A stretch of DNA of 64,000 nucleotides, from NCBI RefSeq assembly GCF_004341385.1, contig NZ_SLXE01000001.1, positions 62,001-126,000 on the forward strand, read 5' to 3'. Both the position numbers and the translations under genes were made by a program. This DNA is from Uruburuella suis. GTDB lineage: Bacteria > Pseudomonadota > Gammaproteobacteria > Burkholderiales > Neisseriaceae. The first letter of the stretch is position 1. Each line of letters opens with the position of its first letter. This document shows positions 8,132 through 17,213 of the stretch, piece by piece. The notes below the pieces were generated by a model. It was not told where the DNA came from. It did no database searches and was given only the letters and a program-made list of their open reading frames with translations.

Positions 8132-9248
8132 GCAAAACACTTCCTTTGACAATGAAGCCGATTATAACGATGATTTGGCTTTTTCGGCAGCCCCTGATGC
8201 AGAAAGTTGCATAAATTTAACTGTGCCGGTGGATTTGGCCGGTTTGCGGCTGGATGCGGCTTTGGCCAAAATGCTGCCCGATTATTCGCGCAGCCGCCTC
8301 ACCGGCTGGATTAAAGAGGGCGCGGTTAAGGTAAACGGCCGCGCCGCGCAGCCGAAAGATAAGCTGGTGGGCGCGGAGCGCATCGAAGTGGCGGTGCCGC
8401 AGAGCGAAGAAGTGCTGGCATTTACGCCCGAGCCGATGGATTTGGACATTATCTACGAAGACGACAGCGTGATGGTGCTCAATAAGCCCGCCGGCATGGT
8501 GGTGCACCCGGCAGCAGGCAATTGGAGCGGCACGCTGCTCAACGGCCTTTTGGCACACAACCCCGCGCTGGCGCAGATTCCGCGCGCCGGCATTGTGCAC
8601 CGGCTCGATAAAGACACCAGCGGTCTGATGGTGGTGGCCAAAACGCTGCCGGCGCAAAACCATCTGGTGCAGCAATTGCAGGCGCGCACGGTGAAGCGCA
8701 TTTATCGCGCCGTGGCCAACGGCGTGGTGCCGTTTGACGGCAAAATCGACACCTTAATCGGACGCGACCCGCACAACCGCCTGAAAATGGCGGTGGTGAA
8801 ATTCGGCGGCAAAGAGGCGGTTACGCATGTGAAAGTGCTGGAGCGCTATCCGGCGCACAGCTATATCGAATGCGCGCTGGAAACCGGCCGCACCCACCAA
8901 ATCCGCGTGCACATGCGCGAAGCCAACCACCCGCTCGCGGGCGATGCGGTGTATGGCAACCCGCGCCATGCCTGCTCCGATGTGGCCAAAGACGCAGTGA
9001 AAGGGCTGGCGCGCCAGGCGCTGCACGCTTACCGCTTGAGCTTTGTGCACCCGCAAACGGGCGAAACCGTGCAGTTTGAAGCGCCGATTCCGGACGATAT
9101 GTATCATTTATTGTCGGTGCTGCGCCTCGAAGCCGGGTTGGATTCTTCGCTGAGCAACGAAGTAGAATGGCAAAACAAAATCGACGATGACGATGATGAT
9201 TGGGACGACGACGATTATGATGTTGAAGTGATGTATGTGAAAGATTAA
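8130..9248 (+). CDS. rluD: 23S rRNA pseudouridine synthase RluD
   Basis: A 372-residue synthase that makes the pseudouridines of 23S rRNA helix 69 (1911/1915/1917 in E. coli numbering). An S4 RNA-binding domain (about 30-90, LDAALAKMLPDYSRSRLTGWIKEGAVKVNG) precedes the catalytic domain with HRLDKDTSGLMVVAKT (the catalytic Asp lies in this motif) and GRTHQIRVHM. The very acidic C-terminus (DDDDDDWDDDDYD) and the N-terminus MQNTSFDNEADYNDD agree with neisserial RluD as I remember it, supporting the ATG at 8130. That start overlaps the bamD start codon. pgeF follows after a repeat insertion. Confidence 0.95.
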   Translation: MQNTSFDNEADYNDDLAFSAAPDAESCINLTVPVDLAGLRLDAALAKMLPDYSRSRLTGWIKEGAVKVNGRAAQPKDKLVGAERIEVAVPQSEEVLAFTPEPMDLDIIYEDDSVMVLNKPAGMVVHPAAGNWSGTLLNGLLAHNPALAQIPRAGIVHRLDKDTSGLMVVAKTLPAQNHLVQQLQARTVKRIYRAVANGVVPFDGKIDTLIGRDPHNRLKMAVVKFGGKEAVTHVKVLERYPAHSYIECALETGRTHQIRVHMREANHPLAGDAVYGNPRHACSDVAKDAVKGLARQALHAYRLSFVHPQTGETVQFEAPIPDDMYHLLSVLRLEAGLDSSLSNEVEWQNKIDDDDDDWDDDDYDVEVMYVKD

Positions 9249-9255
9249 CTTTTCA

Positions 9256-9357
9256 TACCAATCCAAAAAAATAACCTAACTTCGTTGTCTCGCCTTGCCG
9301 TACTATCTGTACTGTCGCAGGCTTCCGCCTTGTTAGCTTACTTTTTTGAATTGGTAT
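9256..9357 (+). repeat. ~102-bp repeat with ATACCAAT/ATTGGTAT ends, copy 1
   Basis: The repeat starts ATACCAATCC and ends GAATTGGTAT. Near-identical copies lie at 62505-62607 and (diverged) 61847-61948. Fragments lie at 25597-25648, 62844-62893 and around 54885-54922. It separates rluD from pgeF, which often form one operon, and encodes nothing. Confidence 0.75.
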
Positions 9358-9427
9358 AAGACGGCCTTTCGTTTTGTTGATAAAAAGCCGATAGATACAA
9401 GGCCGTCTGAAACCGCGAAAGCACAAC

Positions 9428-10222
9428 ATGAGCCAAAAACTGAATCTGGATTTAAACGCCGCCATCGGCCTGCCGCAATACGACACACCGTTTTTGCGCG
9501 CCGATTGGCCGGCACCGGCGCAGGTGAAAACGCTGCTCACCACCCGCAAAGGCGGTGTGAGCAGAGCGCCTTTTGCCGGCTTGAATGTGGGCGCGCATGT
9601 GGGCGATGCGCCTGCCGATGTGGCACATAATCGGGCGCTCGTGGCGGCCGAAGCAGGGCGGCCGGTGGCTTATCTCAATCAGATTCACAGCCCCGATGTG
9701 GTGGAAGCCGCGCAAAGTGTGCACACCGCGCCGGATGCCGATGCCGCCGTCGACCGCAGCGGTGCGGCCGCCTGCGCGGTGATGACGGCCGATTGCCTGC
9801 CGGTGCTTTTTTGCGACCGCGCCGGCACCGTGGTGGGCGCGGCGCATGCCGGCTGGCGCGGGTTGGCGGCGGGTGTGTTGGAAAACACCGTGGCCGCTAT
9901 GGGCGTGCCGGCGGCGGAAATCATGGCTTATCTGGGCCCTGCCATCGGCCCGGATGCGTTTGAAGTGGGGCAGGATGTGTTCGACACATTCTGCCTGCCG
10001 CTGCCGCAAGCCGAAGCCGCATTCGAGCCGATTGGCGGCGGCAAGTATTTGGCCGATATTTATGCGCTGGCGCGGCTGCGGCTGCAACGCGAGGGCGTGA
10101 CGCAGATTTACGGCGGCACGCATTGCACGGTGCTCGAGCGCGACACGTTTTTCTCTTACCGCCGCGACGGCCAAACCGGCCGCATGGTGAGCCTGATTTG
10201 GCTGGAAAAGCCGGAAGGTTGA
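9428..10222 (+). CDS. pgeF: PgeF/YfiH family purine nucleoside phosphorylase (laccase-domain protein)
   Basis: A 264-residue DUF152 protein with the family's metal-site signature: LNVGAHVGDAP, NQIHSPDVV, ADCLPVLFCD, GAAHAGWRG with Cys and His ligands. Older annotations call it polyphenol oxidase or laccase. Relatives have purine nucleoside phosphorylase and adenosine deaminase activity, and E. coli PgeF edits peptidoglycan precursors. It lies downstream of rluD in the order common in proteobacteria, here separated by a 102-bp repeat and DUS. A DUS terminator follows the stop codon. Confidence 0.9.
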   Translation: MSQKLNLDLNAAIGLPQYDTPFLRADWPAPAQVKTLLTTRKGGVSRAPFAGLNVGAHVGDAPADVAHNRALVAAEAGRPVAYLNQIHSPDVVEAAQSVHTAPDADAAVDRSGAAACAVMTADCLPVLFCDRAGTVVGAAHAGWRGLAAGVLENTVAAMGVPAAEIMAYLGPAIGPDAFEVGQDVFDTFCLPLPQAEAAFEPIGGGKYLADIYALARLRLQREGVTQIYGGTHCTVLERDTFFSYRRDGQTGRMVSLIWLEKPEG

Positions 10223-10256
10223 GGTTTGCGGCACGGGTTGTGTTGATCAGCAGAAT

Positions 10257-10288
10257 AGGCCGTCTGAAAGTTTCAGACGGCCTTTATT
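10257..10288 (+). terminator. DUS-pair terminator after pgeF
   Basis: AGGCCGTCTGAAA and its inverted complement followed by TTTATTT. Confidence 0.8.
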
Positions 10289-10523
10289 TATTTTTAAAAT
10301 CATCGTGTTAAATTTGAATGATTGGGCGGGGCAGTAAAAATAGCGGATACGGCGCAACACAGGAAATGCCATTTTCTGTAAAAAATCTGTTATATTCCAC
10401 CCTTTTGCAGCGTTTTTGACGTGCTCGCGCCATCGGATGCCGAGGCCGTCTGAAAGCCTGCCGGCGCCGGATGTTTGGTGCGCCAACGTGTTGAACCGAT
10501 TGATAAAATAAGAAGGTGTGTGT

Positions 10524-11867
10524 ATGGCAACCTCTACTCCCGCGGCCGGTGATAAATCTTTGTTTTGGGCGACCGGCCTGATGCTGTTTGCGCTGTTTTT
10601 CGGTGCGGGCAATTTGATTTTTCCTGCGGCCATGGGGCAGCAGGCAGGTGAGCATATTGTGTCGGCGATGTTGGGCTTTATGCTCACCGGCGCGGGTTTG
10701 CCGCTTTTGGGCGTGGCCGCCATCGGCTATTCGGGCTCGCGCGATGTGCAAGAGCTCGCTTCGCGTGTGACGCCACTTTACGGGCTGTTGTTTGCGGTGT
10801 TGCTTTATTTGTCGATAGGCCCTTTGTTTGCCATTCCGCGCACGGCCACGGTGTCGTTTGAAATCGGCGTGGTGCCGTTTTTGGGCGAGCCTTCCGAATC
10901 GCAGCGCACTTGGGCGCTGGCTGTGTTCAGCATTGCTTTTTTTGCGGTGTCTTATTGGCTGGCGATGTCGCCGGGCAAGCTGATCGACCGCATCGGCAAG
11001 GTGCTGACGCCGTTTTTGCTGCTGTGTATTGCGGTGTTGGTGGGCGCTTCGGTGTTGTGGCCGATGGGAGATTTTCAGGCGGCGCAGGGCGAATTTGTGA
11101 CCCGGCCGCTGGTGAAAGGCTTTTTGGAAGGCTACAACACCATGGATGCGCTCGCTTCGCTGGTGTTTGCCATTATTGTGATCGACTCTATCCGCGCGCG
11201 CGGTGTGAGCGATAAAAAAGCGCTCACTTCGCTCACCATCCGCGCCGGTGTGTTGGCGGCGGCCTGTTTGGCGCTGGTGTATGCGCTGATTGCCTATATG
11301 GGCGCGAGCAGCGTGGGCTTGTTTGGCATGTTGGGCAATGGCGCGGCGGTGCTCTCGCAGGTGGCGCAGCATTATTTCGGCATGAGCGGCAATATTTTGC
11401 TGGCGGCCATTGTGTTTTTGGCGTGTTTGAGCACATCGGTGGGCTTGATTACCTCGTGTGCGGAATATTTCAACCGCATTTGGCCGCGCGTGTCTTACCG
11501 GCATTTTGCGATTGTGTTTACGTTGGTTTCCTGCCTGCTGGCGAATAAAGGTTTGGCCGGGATTATCAGCTTTTCGATTCCGATGCTGATGCTGCTTTAT
11601 CCGCTTACGGTGGTGATTATTCTGCTGGCCTTCCTCGATAAATTGTTCGGCGGCAGCCGCTTGGTGTATGTGTGCACCATTTTCGCCACTTTGGTGGTGG
11701 GCTTGCTCGATGCCTATAAAACCGCTTTCGGCTTCAGTGATGAAGCGGCGGCGGCCATCAACAATGCTTTGCCGCTCTATGATATCGGCCTGGGCTGGCT
11801 GATGCCTGCGGCGGCGGGCTTTGTGTTGGGCTGCATTTTGAATGTGGCGAGTAAAAAGAAAAATTGA
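10524..11867 (+). CDS. brnQ: Branched-chain amino acid transporter BrnQ (LIVCS family)
   Basis: A 447-residue inner-membrane protein with about 12 hydrophobic spans. The N-terminal LMLFALFFGAGNLIFPAAMGQQAGE is the family hallmark, with GPLFAIPRTATVSFEIG and DSIRARGV further on. It imports leucine, isoleucine and valine with Na+ (or H+). The ATG at 10524 follows AGAAGG at 7-nt spacing. It is a single-gene unit between two DUS hairpins. Confidence 0.94.
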   Translation: MATSTPAAGDKSLFWATGLMLFALFFGAGNLIFPAAMGQQAGEHIVSAMLGFMLTGAGLPLLGVAAIGYSGSRDVQELASRVTPLYGLLFAVLLYLSIGPLFAIPRTATVSFEIGVVPFLGEPSESQRTWALAVFSIAFFAVSYWLAMSPGKLIDRIGKVLTPFLLLCIAVLVGASVLWPMGDFQAAQGEFVTRPLVKGFLEGYNTMDALASLVFAIIVIDSIRARGVSDKKALTSLTIRAGVLAAACLALVYALIAYMGASSVGLFGMLGNGAAVLSQVAQHYFGMSGNILLAAIVFLACLSTSVGLITSCAEYFNRIWPRVSYRHFAIVFTLVSCLLANKGLAGIISFSIPMLMLLYPLTVVIILLAFLDKLFGGSRLVYVCTIFATLVVGLLDAYKTAFGFSDEAAAAINNALPLYDIGLGWLMPAAAGFVLGCILNVASKKKN

Positions 11868-11882
11868 TTGGTTTTATCAAAC

Positions 11883-11912
11883 AGGCCGTCTGAAAGGTTT
11901 TCAGACGGCCTT
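11883..11912 (+). terminator. DUS-pair terminator after brnQ
   Basis: AGGCCGTCTGAAA, short loop, TTTCAGACGGCCTTTA, 15 bp after the brnQ stop codon. Confidence 0.8.
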
Positions 11913-11937
11913 TATGTTTTATACGGGTTTGTTTTAT

Positions 11938-12196
11938 GCATATAGTGGCATGCAAGAAAAAGTGACACTAAACTGTATTCTGCAATAGCGTAGATTGGGT
12001 TGATAAACCCAAGGTTTCAGACGGCCTGTCGGCTTGTTGGGTTTTCAACCCAACCTACCCGCTTACGCCGCAAAAAGTGCGGTGTGCGCACCTCGGTCGA
12101 AAGCGGACGTAGATACGATTAGCTTTGCAAAGTAAAGTGTGATTGGGCGAATGAAACAGAAATGCCGTTTGAAAGCTTTCAGACGGCATCTGCGCT
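11938..12196. repeat. Decayed repeat cluster in the brnQ-rep gap
   Basis: CATATAGTGGCATGCAAGAAAAAGTG (eroded end of the TATAGTGGAAT element) is followed by a GTAGATTGGGTTGATAAACCC/GGGTTTTCAACCCAACCTACCC palindrome with a central DUS. Then comes a partial copy of the composite AT-DUS unit (ACGATTAGCTTTGCAAAG... and the hairpin at 12162-12189, with one DUS mutated to GCCGTTTGAA). No gene is seen here. The last hairpin may terminate rep. Confidence 0.5.
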
Positions 12197-14197
12197 TCAT
12201 TCTTTGCTTTTTTGCGCCAACATGGCAGTGAGGCCGGCGAGGCGGCTTTTGCCCTCGGCTTTGTCTATAATCGGCTCACCACCTTTGCGCCCCAATATTT
12301 TCAGGTCTTCCTGCGGCATTTCGTCGATAAAGCGGCTGGGCTCGGGAAACTGCCATTGCCCCTGCCTTTTGCGTTTGACGCAATAAGTGAGCGTGAGCTG
12401 GCGTTTGGCGCGGGTGATGCCCACATACATCAGCCGGCGCTCTTCTTCGAGGTTGCCCTCTTCAACGCTGTCGCCGTGGGGAAACAGGCCTTCTTCGCAG
12501 CCGACCAGAAACACAAACGGATATTCCAGCCCTTTGGAAGCATGCAGGGTAGACATTTTCACGGCATCCACTTCTTCATCGTCGCGGCCTTCGAGTAGGG
12601 TCATCAGGGCGATGGTTTGGGCGATTTCGATGATGTTTTTGCCGTCTTCTTCACCTTTGCGTGTGAGCCAGCCGGCCAAATCCTGCACGTTTCGCCATTT
12701 GATTTCGCCGGCTTTGCCTTCTTCGCTGCCCAGCAGATGGGCTTCGTAGCCGATGTCGGCGAGCAGGCTTTGCACCAAGGCACCCGCAGGCTCTTGTTCG
12801 GCGCGGCTTTGGTAATCGTGCATCAGCTGCATAAATTGTTGCAGATGCTCGCGGCTTTTGCTGTTGAGCTCAGCCAAGGCTTCCATGCTCGAGGCCGTCT
12901 GAAACAGGCTGCAACTGTGTTGGCGTGCATATTCGTTGAGCTTGCCCAAGGTGGTGTCGCCGATGCCGCGCTTAGGCGTGGTGGCGGCGCGCAGAAAGGC
13001 GGGGTCGTCGTCGGGGTTGGCCAATAGGCGGATGTAGGCGAGCACATCTTTGATTTCGGCTTTGTCGAAAAAGCTTTGGCCGCCGGAGAGCTGATAGGGA
13101 ATGCGGGCGGCGCGCAGCGCTTCTTCAAACACGCGCGCCTGATGGTTGCCGCGATAGAGAATGGCAAAATCGGCATAATTCACTTTGTCGCCGCCGATGA
13201 GCTTTTGGCGGCTGATGTAGCCGGTGACCACTTCGGCTTCGTGCTGCTCGTGCTGGCAGGCCACCACTTTCACAGGCTCGCCCAGGCCGTATTGCGACCA
13301 TAATGTTTTGGGAAAAAGCTTGGGATTATTGGCAATCACTTGGTTGGCCACTTTGAGAATGCGCGCGCTAGAGCGGTAGTTTTGCTCGAGCTTGATGATT
13401 TTGAGCTGCGGATAGTCGGTTTGCAGCAGGCGCAGGTTTTCCATATTGGCGCCACGCCAGGCGTAGATGCTTTGGTCGTCGTCGCCCACGGCGGTAAACA
13501 TGCCCTCAGCGCCGGTGAGAAGGCGCATCAGCGCGTATTGACAGGTGTTGGTGTCTTGGCATTCGTCCACCAAAAGATAGCGCAGCCGCAGCTGCCATTT
13601 GTGGCGCACTTCGCTGTTGCGCTGCAACAATAAGGTGGGTAGGCGGATTAAGTCATCGAAATCAACGGCTTGATAGCTTTCTAATGTGGCTTGGTAGCCG
13701 GCGTAAATCACGGCGATTTGGCGCTCCCATTCGTTGGCCGCCGCTTGCAGCGCCTGCTCGGGCGTTTGCAGATCGTTTTTCCACAGTGAGATTTGGTGCT
13801 GCGCTTTAAATACGGCTTCGCGGCCGCTACTGCCCAATAATTCGTTGATGATTTTGCTGCTGTCGGTGGCATCGAGAATGGAGAAATTCTTTTTATAGCC
13901 GATGTGCGGCGCTTCTTCGCGCAGCATGCGCATGCCTAAAGAGTGAAAAGTGCACACGGTGAGCCCGCGCATGGCTTTTTTGCTCAACATGCCGCCGATG
14001 CGCTCCTGCATTTCTTTGGCGGCTTTGTTGGTAAAAGTGATGGCGGCGATATTGTGCGGCGGCCAGCCTTTTTGGGTGATCATATAGGCGATTTTTTCGG
14101 TGATCACACGGGTTTTGCCGCTGCCGGCACCGGCCAGCACGAATAAGGGGCCGCCGAGATAATGAATGGCTTGTTGCTGCTGGGGGTTGAGCTTCAT
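12197..14197 (-). CDS. rep: ATP-dependent DNA helicase Rep
   Basis: A 666-residue superfamily 1 UvrD/Rep helicase. In order: Q-motif LNPQQQQAIHY, Walker A AGAGSGKT (about 23-30), motif Ia AAITFTNKAAKEM, motif II LLVDECQDTN, motif III VGDDDQSIYAWRGA, motif IV LEQNYRSS, motif V MSTLHASKGLEYPFVFL and motif VI LMYVGITRAKRQL. It is a 3'-5' helicase that clears proteins ahead of replication forks and helps restart. Length and the order match Rep rather than UvrD (about 720 residues with a longer C-terminus). Single-gene unit. Confidence 0.95.
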   Translation of the reverse strand: MKLNPQQQQAIHYLGGPLFVLAGAGSGKTRVITEKIAYMITQKGWPPHNIAAITFTNKAAKEMQERIGGMLSKKAMRGLTVCTFHSLGMRMLREEAPHIGYKKNFSILDATDSSKIINELLGSSGREAVFKAQHQISLWKNDLQTPEQALQAAANEWERQIAVIYAGYQATLESYQAVDFDDLIRLPTLLLQRNSEVRHKWQLRLRYLLVDECQDTNTCQYALMRLLTGAEGMFTAVGDDDQSIYAWRGANMENLRLLQTDYPQLKIIKLEQNYRSSARILKVANQVIANNPKLFPKTLWSQYGLGEPVKVVACQHEQHEAEVVTGYISRQKLIGGDKVNYADFAILYRGNHQARVFEEALRAARIPYQLSGGQSFFDKAEIKDVLAYIRLLANPDDDPAFLRAATTPKRGIGDTTLGKLNEYARQHSCSLFQTASSMEALAELNSKSREHLQQFMQLMHDYQSRAEQEPAGALVQSLLADIGYEAHLLGSEEGKAGEIKWRNVQDLAGWLTRKGEEDGKNIIEIAQTIALMTLLEGRDDEEVDAVKMSTLHASKGLEYPFVFLVGCEEGLFPHGDSVEEGNLEEERRLMYVGITRAKRQLTLTYCVKRKRQGQWQFPEPSRFIDEMPQEDLKILGRKGGEPIIDKAEGKSRLAGLTAMLAQKSKE

Positions 14198-14213
14198 GGT
14201 GTGTGCCGTGGAA

Positions 14214-14549
14214 AGAGGCCGTCTGAAAAGAGTGGTTGATTATAGCGCAATTTATCGCGCTGCCGATGCTGCGGCCTGATGGCGGTTGCTGTTTTCCTTG
14301 AGGTTGGCTTGTTGTATGATAAAGCTGTGGCGGCCCGAAGAACGCGTTTATGTTGCACTTAATTTAAATATAAATGAAAATATCTTATCCATAGAAAATT
14401 TAGATTTTATTTTTATATATTTCATATGGTTATAATAAAAATTAAAATAATGTGTGAAATACATATCCATAAGCTGTTGAGTTTACGCCGGCCATACCCA
14501 TATGGCTTTTATTCGACCATTGATCTATAGCGATATAAGGAGTGTATTG
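14214..14549. other. A+T-rich intergenic region between rep and clpB
   Basis: A DUS lies at 14219-14228, followed by ~300 bp, very A+T-rich between about 14355 and 14470. This separates divergent rep and clpB and must hold both promoters. I see no clear sigma-32 heat-shock promoter and no gene here. Confidence 0.4.
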
Positions 14550-17126
14550 ATGAGATTTGATAAATTAACCGCCAAATTCCAGCAAGCCCTACAAACCGGG
14601 CAGAGTTTGGCTTTGGCGCAGGATTGCGGCTATTTGGAAGCCGGTTTTGTGTTGAAAGCGCTGCTGGATGATGCCGACAGCGGCATGTCTGCCCTCTTGG
14701 TGAAGGCCGGCGGCAATGTGGCGCAAATCAAGCGCGCTTTGCAGCAACAGCTTGATGCGCTGCCCAAAGTGTCGGGGCAGGGCGGTGAAATTCTGCCCAG
14801 CCGCGAGCTGCAAAACACCTTAAACCTGATGGACAAAGCCGCCGCGAAGCGCGGCGATGCCTATATTGCCAGCGAATTGTTTTTGCTGGCGCTGGTGCAG
14901 GAAAACGGCACCACCGGCAAAATTCTGAAAAACGCCGGCATTACCGAGAGCAAATTAAACGAAGCCATTGATGAAGTGCGTGGAGGAGAAACCGTGGACA
15001 ACCCCAATGCCGAAGACCAACGTGAAGCCTTGAGCAAATACACGCTTGATTTAACCGAGCGCGCCCGCGAAGGCAAGCTCGACCCCGTGATCGGCCGCGA
15101 CGATGAAATCCGCCGCGCCATTCAGGTGCTGCAACGGCGCACCAAGAATAATCCCGTGCTCATCGGCGAGCCCGGCGTGGGCAAAACCGCGATTGTGGAA
15201 GGCCTGGCTCAGCGCATCGTGGATGGCGAAGTGCCCGACAGCCTGCGCAACAAGCGCCTGCTGGTGCTCGATTTGGCCGCGCTGATTGCCGGTGCCAAAT
15301 ATCGCGGCGAATTTGAAGAGCGGCTCAAAGCCGTGCTCAACGATTTGGCCAAAGACGACGGCCAAACCCTGATTTTTATTGATGAAATCCACACCTTGGT
15401 GGGTGCGGGCAAAACCGATGGCGCGATGGATGCCGGCAATATGCTGAAACCTGCCTTGGCGCGCGGCGAATTGCACTGCATCGGCGCCACCACGCTCGAT
15501 GAATACCGCCAATATATTGAAAAAGATGCCGCGCTGGAGCGCCGTTTCCAAAAAGTGCTGGTGAGCGAGCCGAGCGTGGAAGACACCATTGCCATTTTAC
15601 GCGGTCTGCAAGAGCGCTATGAAATCCACCACGGCATCGACATCACCGACCCGGCGATTGTGGCTGCCGCCGAATTGAGCGACCGCTACATCACCGACCG
15701 CTTTTTACCCGATAAAGCGATTGATTTGATTGACGAAGCGGCCAGCCGCATCAAAATGGAACTCGACAGCAAACCCGAGCAGATGGATAAGCTCGACCGG
15801 CGCATCATCCAATTGCGCATGGAAAAAATGCACGTTGAAAAAGAAAGCGACGAGGCGAGCAAAAAACGCTTGGTGCTGATCGACGAAGAAATCAGCGGCC
15901 TGCAAAAAGAATACGCCGATTTGGATGAAATCTGGAAAGCCGAAAAAGCGTCTTCTTCCAGCACCGCCGACATCAAAAAACAAATCGACGATATTAAAGT
16001 GAAAATCGAGCAGGCCAAGCGCCAAGGCGATTTCGGCCGTGCATCCGAGTTGGAATACGGCGAACTGCCCAAGCTGGGCGCGCAGCTGCAATCGGCAGAG
16101 AGCAACCCCGAAGCCAAGCAGGCCAACAAGCTTTTCCGCACCAAAGTGGGTGCCGACGAAGTGGCCGAAATCGTGTCGCGCATCACCGGCATTCCGGTGG
16201 CCAAAATGATGGAAGGCGAGCGTGAAAAGCTCTTGAAAATGGAAGATGTGCTGCATGCGCGCGTGGTGGGGCAGGATGAAGCCGTGCGCGCCGTGTCCGA
16301 CGCCATCCGCCGCTCGCGCTCCGGCCTGGCCGACCCCAATAAACCTTACGGCAGCTTCTTATTTTTAGGCCCCACCGGCGTGGGCAAAACCGAATTGTGC
16401 AAAACGCTGGCGAGCTTTTTGTTTGACAGTGAAGACCATTTAATCCGCATCGATATGTCGGAATACATGGAAAAACACAGCGTTGCCCGCCTGATCGGCG
16501 CGCCGCCGGGCTATGTGGGCTATGAAGAGGGCGGCTACCTCACCGAGCAGGTGCGCCGCAAGCCTTACAGCGTGATTTTGCTCGACGAAGTGGAAAAAGC
16601 CCACCCCGATGTGTTTAACATTTTGCTGCAAGTGCTCGACGACGGCCGCCTCACCGACGGCCAAGGGCGCACGGTAGACTTTAAAAACACCGTGATTGTG
16701 ATGACTTCCAATATCGGCAGCCAGCACATCCAGCAAATGGGCACCCACGATTACGAAGCGCTCAAAGAAGTGGTGATGGAAGACGTGAAAGCGCATTTCC
16801 GCCCCGAGCTGATCAACCGTATCGACGAAGTGGTGGTGTTCCACGGCTTGGATCAGGCCAATATCCGCAGCATCGCCAAAATCCAGCTGCGCAGTCTCGA
16901 AAAACGCCTGGCCGCCCAAAACCTGCATCTGCATGTGGACGATGCCGCGCTGGACATCATCGCCGAAGCCGGCTTCGACCCCGTGTATGGCGCCCGCCCG
17001 CTCAAACGCGCAATTCAGTCGGAAATCGAAAACCCGCTGGCCAAAGCGCTTTTGGAAGGTCGCTATCCGGCCGACAGCAGCATTAAAGTTGAAGCCGATC
17101 ACGGCAGGCTGGTGTTTAAAAACTAA
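14550..17126 (+). CDS. clpB: ATP-dependent disaggregase ClpB
   Basis: An 858-residue class I Clp/Hsp100 ATPase. It has an N-domain (about 1-145), AAA1 with Walker A GEPGVGKT and FIDEIHTLVGAG, a coiled-coil middle domain (about 400-530, the feature separating ClpB from ClpA/C), and AAA2 with GPTGVGKT and LLDEVEKAH. It rescues aggregated proteins with DnaK. ATG 14550 gives MRFDKLTAKFQQALQTGQ, the family start, and lies behind AAGGAG. The longer reading frame is rejected. A DUS terminator follows. Confidence 0.97.
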   Translation: MRFDKLTAKFQQALQTGQSLALAQDCGYLEAGFVLKALLDDADSGMSALLVKAGGNVAQIKRALQQQLDALPKVSGQGGEILPSRELQNTLNLMDKAAAKRGDAYIASELFLLALVQENGTTGKILKNAGITESKLNEAIDEVRGGETVDNPNAEDQREALSKYTLDLTERAREGKLDPVIGRDDEIRRAIQVLQRRTKNNPVLIGEPGVGKTAIVEGLAQRIVDGEVPDSLRNKRLLVLDLAALIAGAKYRGEFEERLKAVLNDLAKDDGQTLIFIDEIHTLVGAGKTDGAMDAGNMLKPALARGELHCIGATTLDEYRQYIEKDAALERRFQKVLVSEPSVEDTIAILRGLQERYEIHHGIDITDPAIVAAAELSDRYITDRFLPDKAIDLIDEAASRIKMELDSKPEQMDKLDRRIIQLRMEKMHVEKESDEASKKRLVLIDEEISGLQKEYADLDEIWKAEKASSSSTADIKKQIDDIKVKIEQAKRQGDFGRASELEYGELPKLGAQLQSAESNPEAKQANKLFRTKVGADEVAEIVSRITGIPVAKMMEGEREKLLKMEDVLHARVVGQDEAVRAVSDAIRRSRSGLADPNKPYGSFLFLGPTGVGKTELCKTLASFLFDSEDHLIRIDMSEYMEKHSVARLIGAPPGYVGYEEGGYLTEQVRRKPYSVILLDEVEKAHPDVFNILLQVLDDGRLTDGQGRTVDFKNTVIVMTSNIGSQHIQQMGTHDYEALKEVVMEDVKAHFRPELINRIDEVVVFHGLDQANIRSIAKIQLRSLEKRLAAQNLHLHVDDAALDIIAEAGFDPVYGARPLKRAIQSEIENPLAKALLEGRYPADSSIKVEADHGRLVFKN

Positions 17127-17160
17127 AGCGGTTTTGATGTGATGGAATCAATGTGATGCA

Positions 17161-17194
17161 AAAGGCCGTCTGAAAAACTTTCAGACGGCCTTTT
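17161..17194. terminator. Bidirectional DUS-pair terminator
   Basis: AAAGGCCGTCTGAAA and its inverted complement followed by TTTTTA, between convergent clpB and trxB. Confidence 0.82.
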
Positions 17195-17213
17195 TATTAC
17201 CGCAAGATTGCGC

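Noticed and set aside
10308..11504. Long open frame of about 398 codons on the minus strand across brnQ
   Set aside because: Composition (Arg/His/Gln-rich, no family motif) is that of an antisense shadow of a G+C-rich gene; brnQ on the plus strand has clear family signatures.
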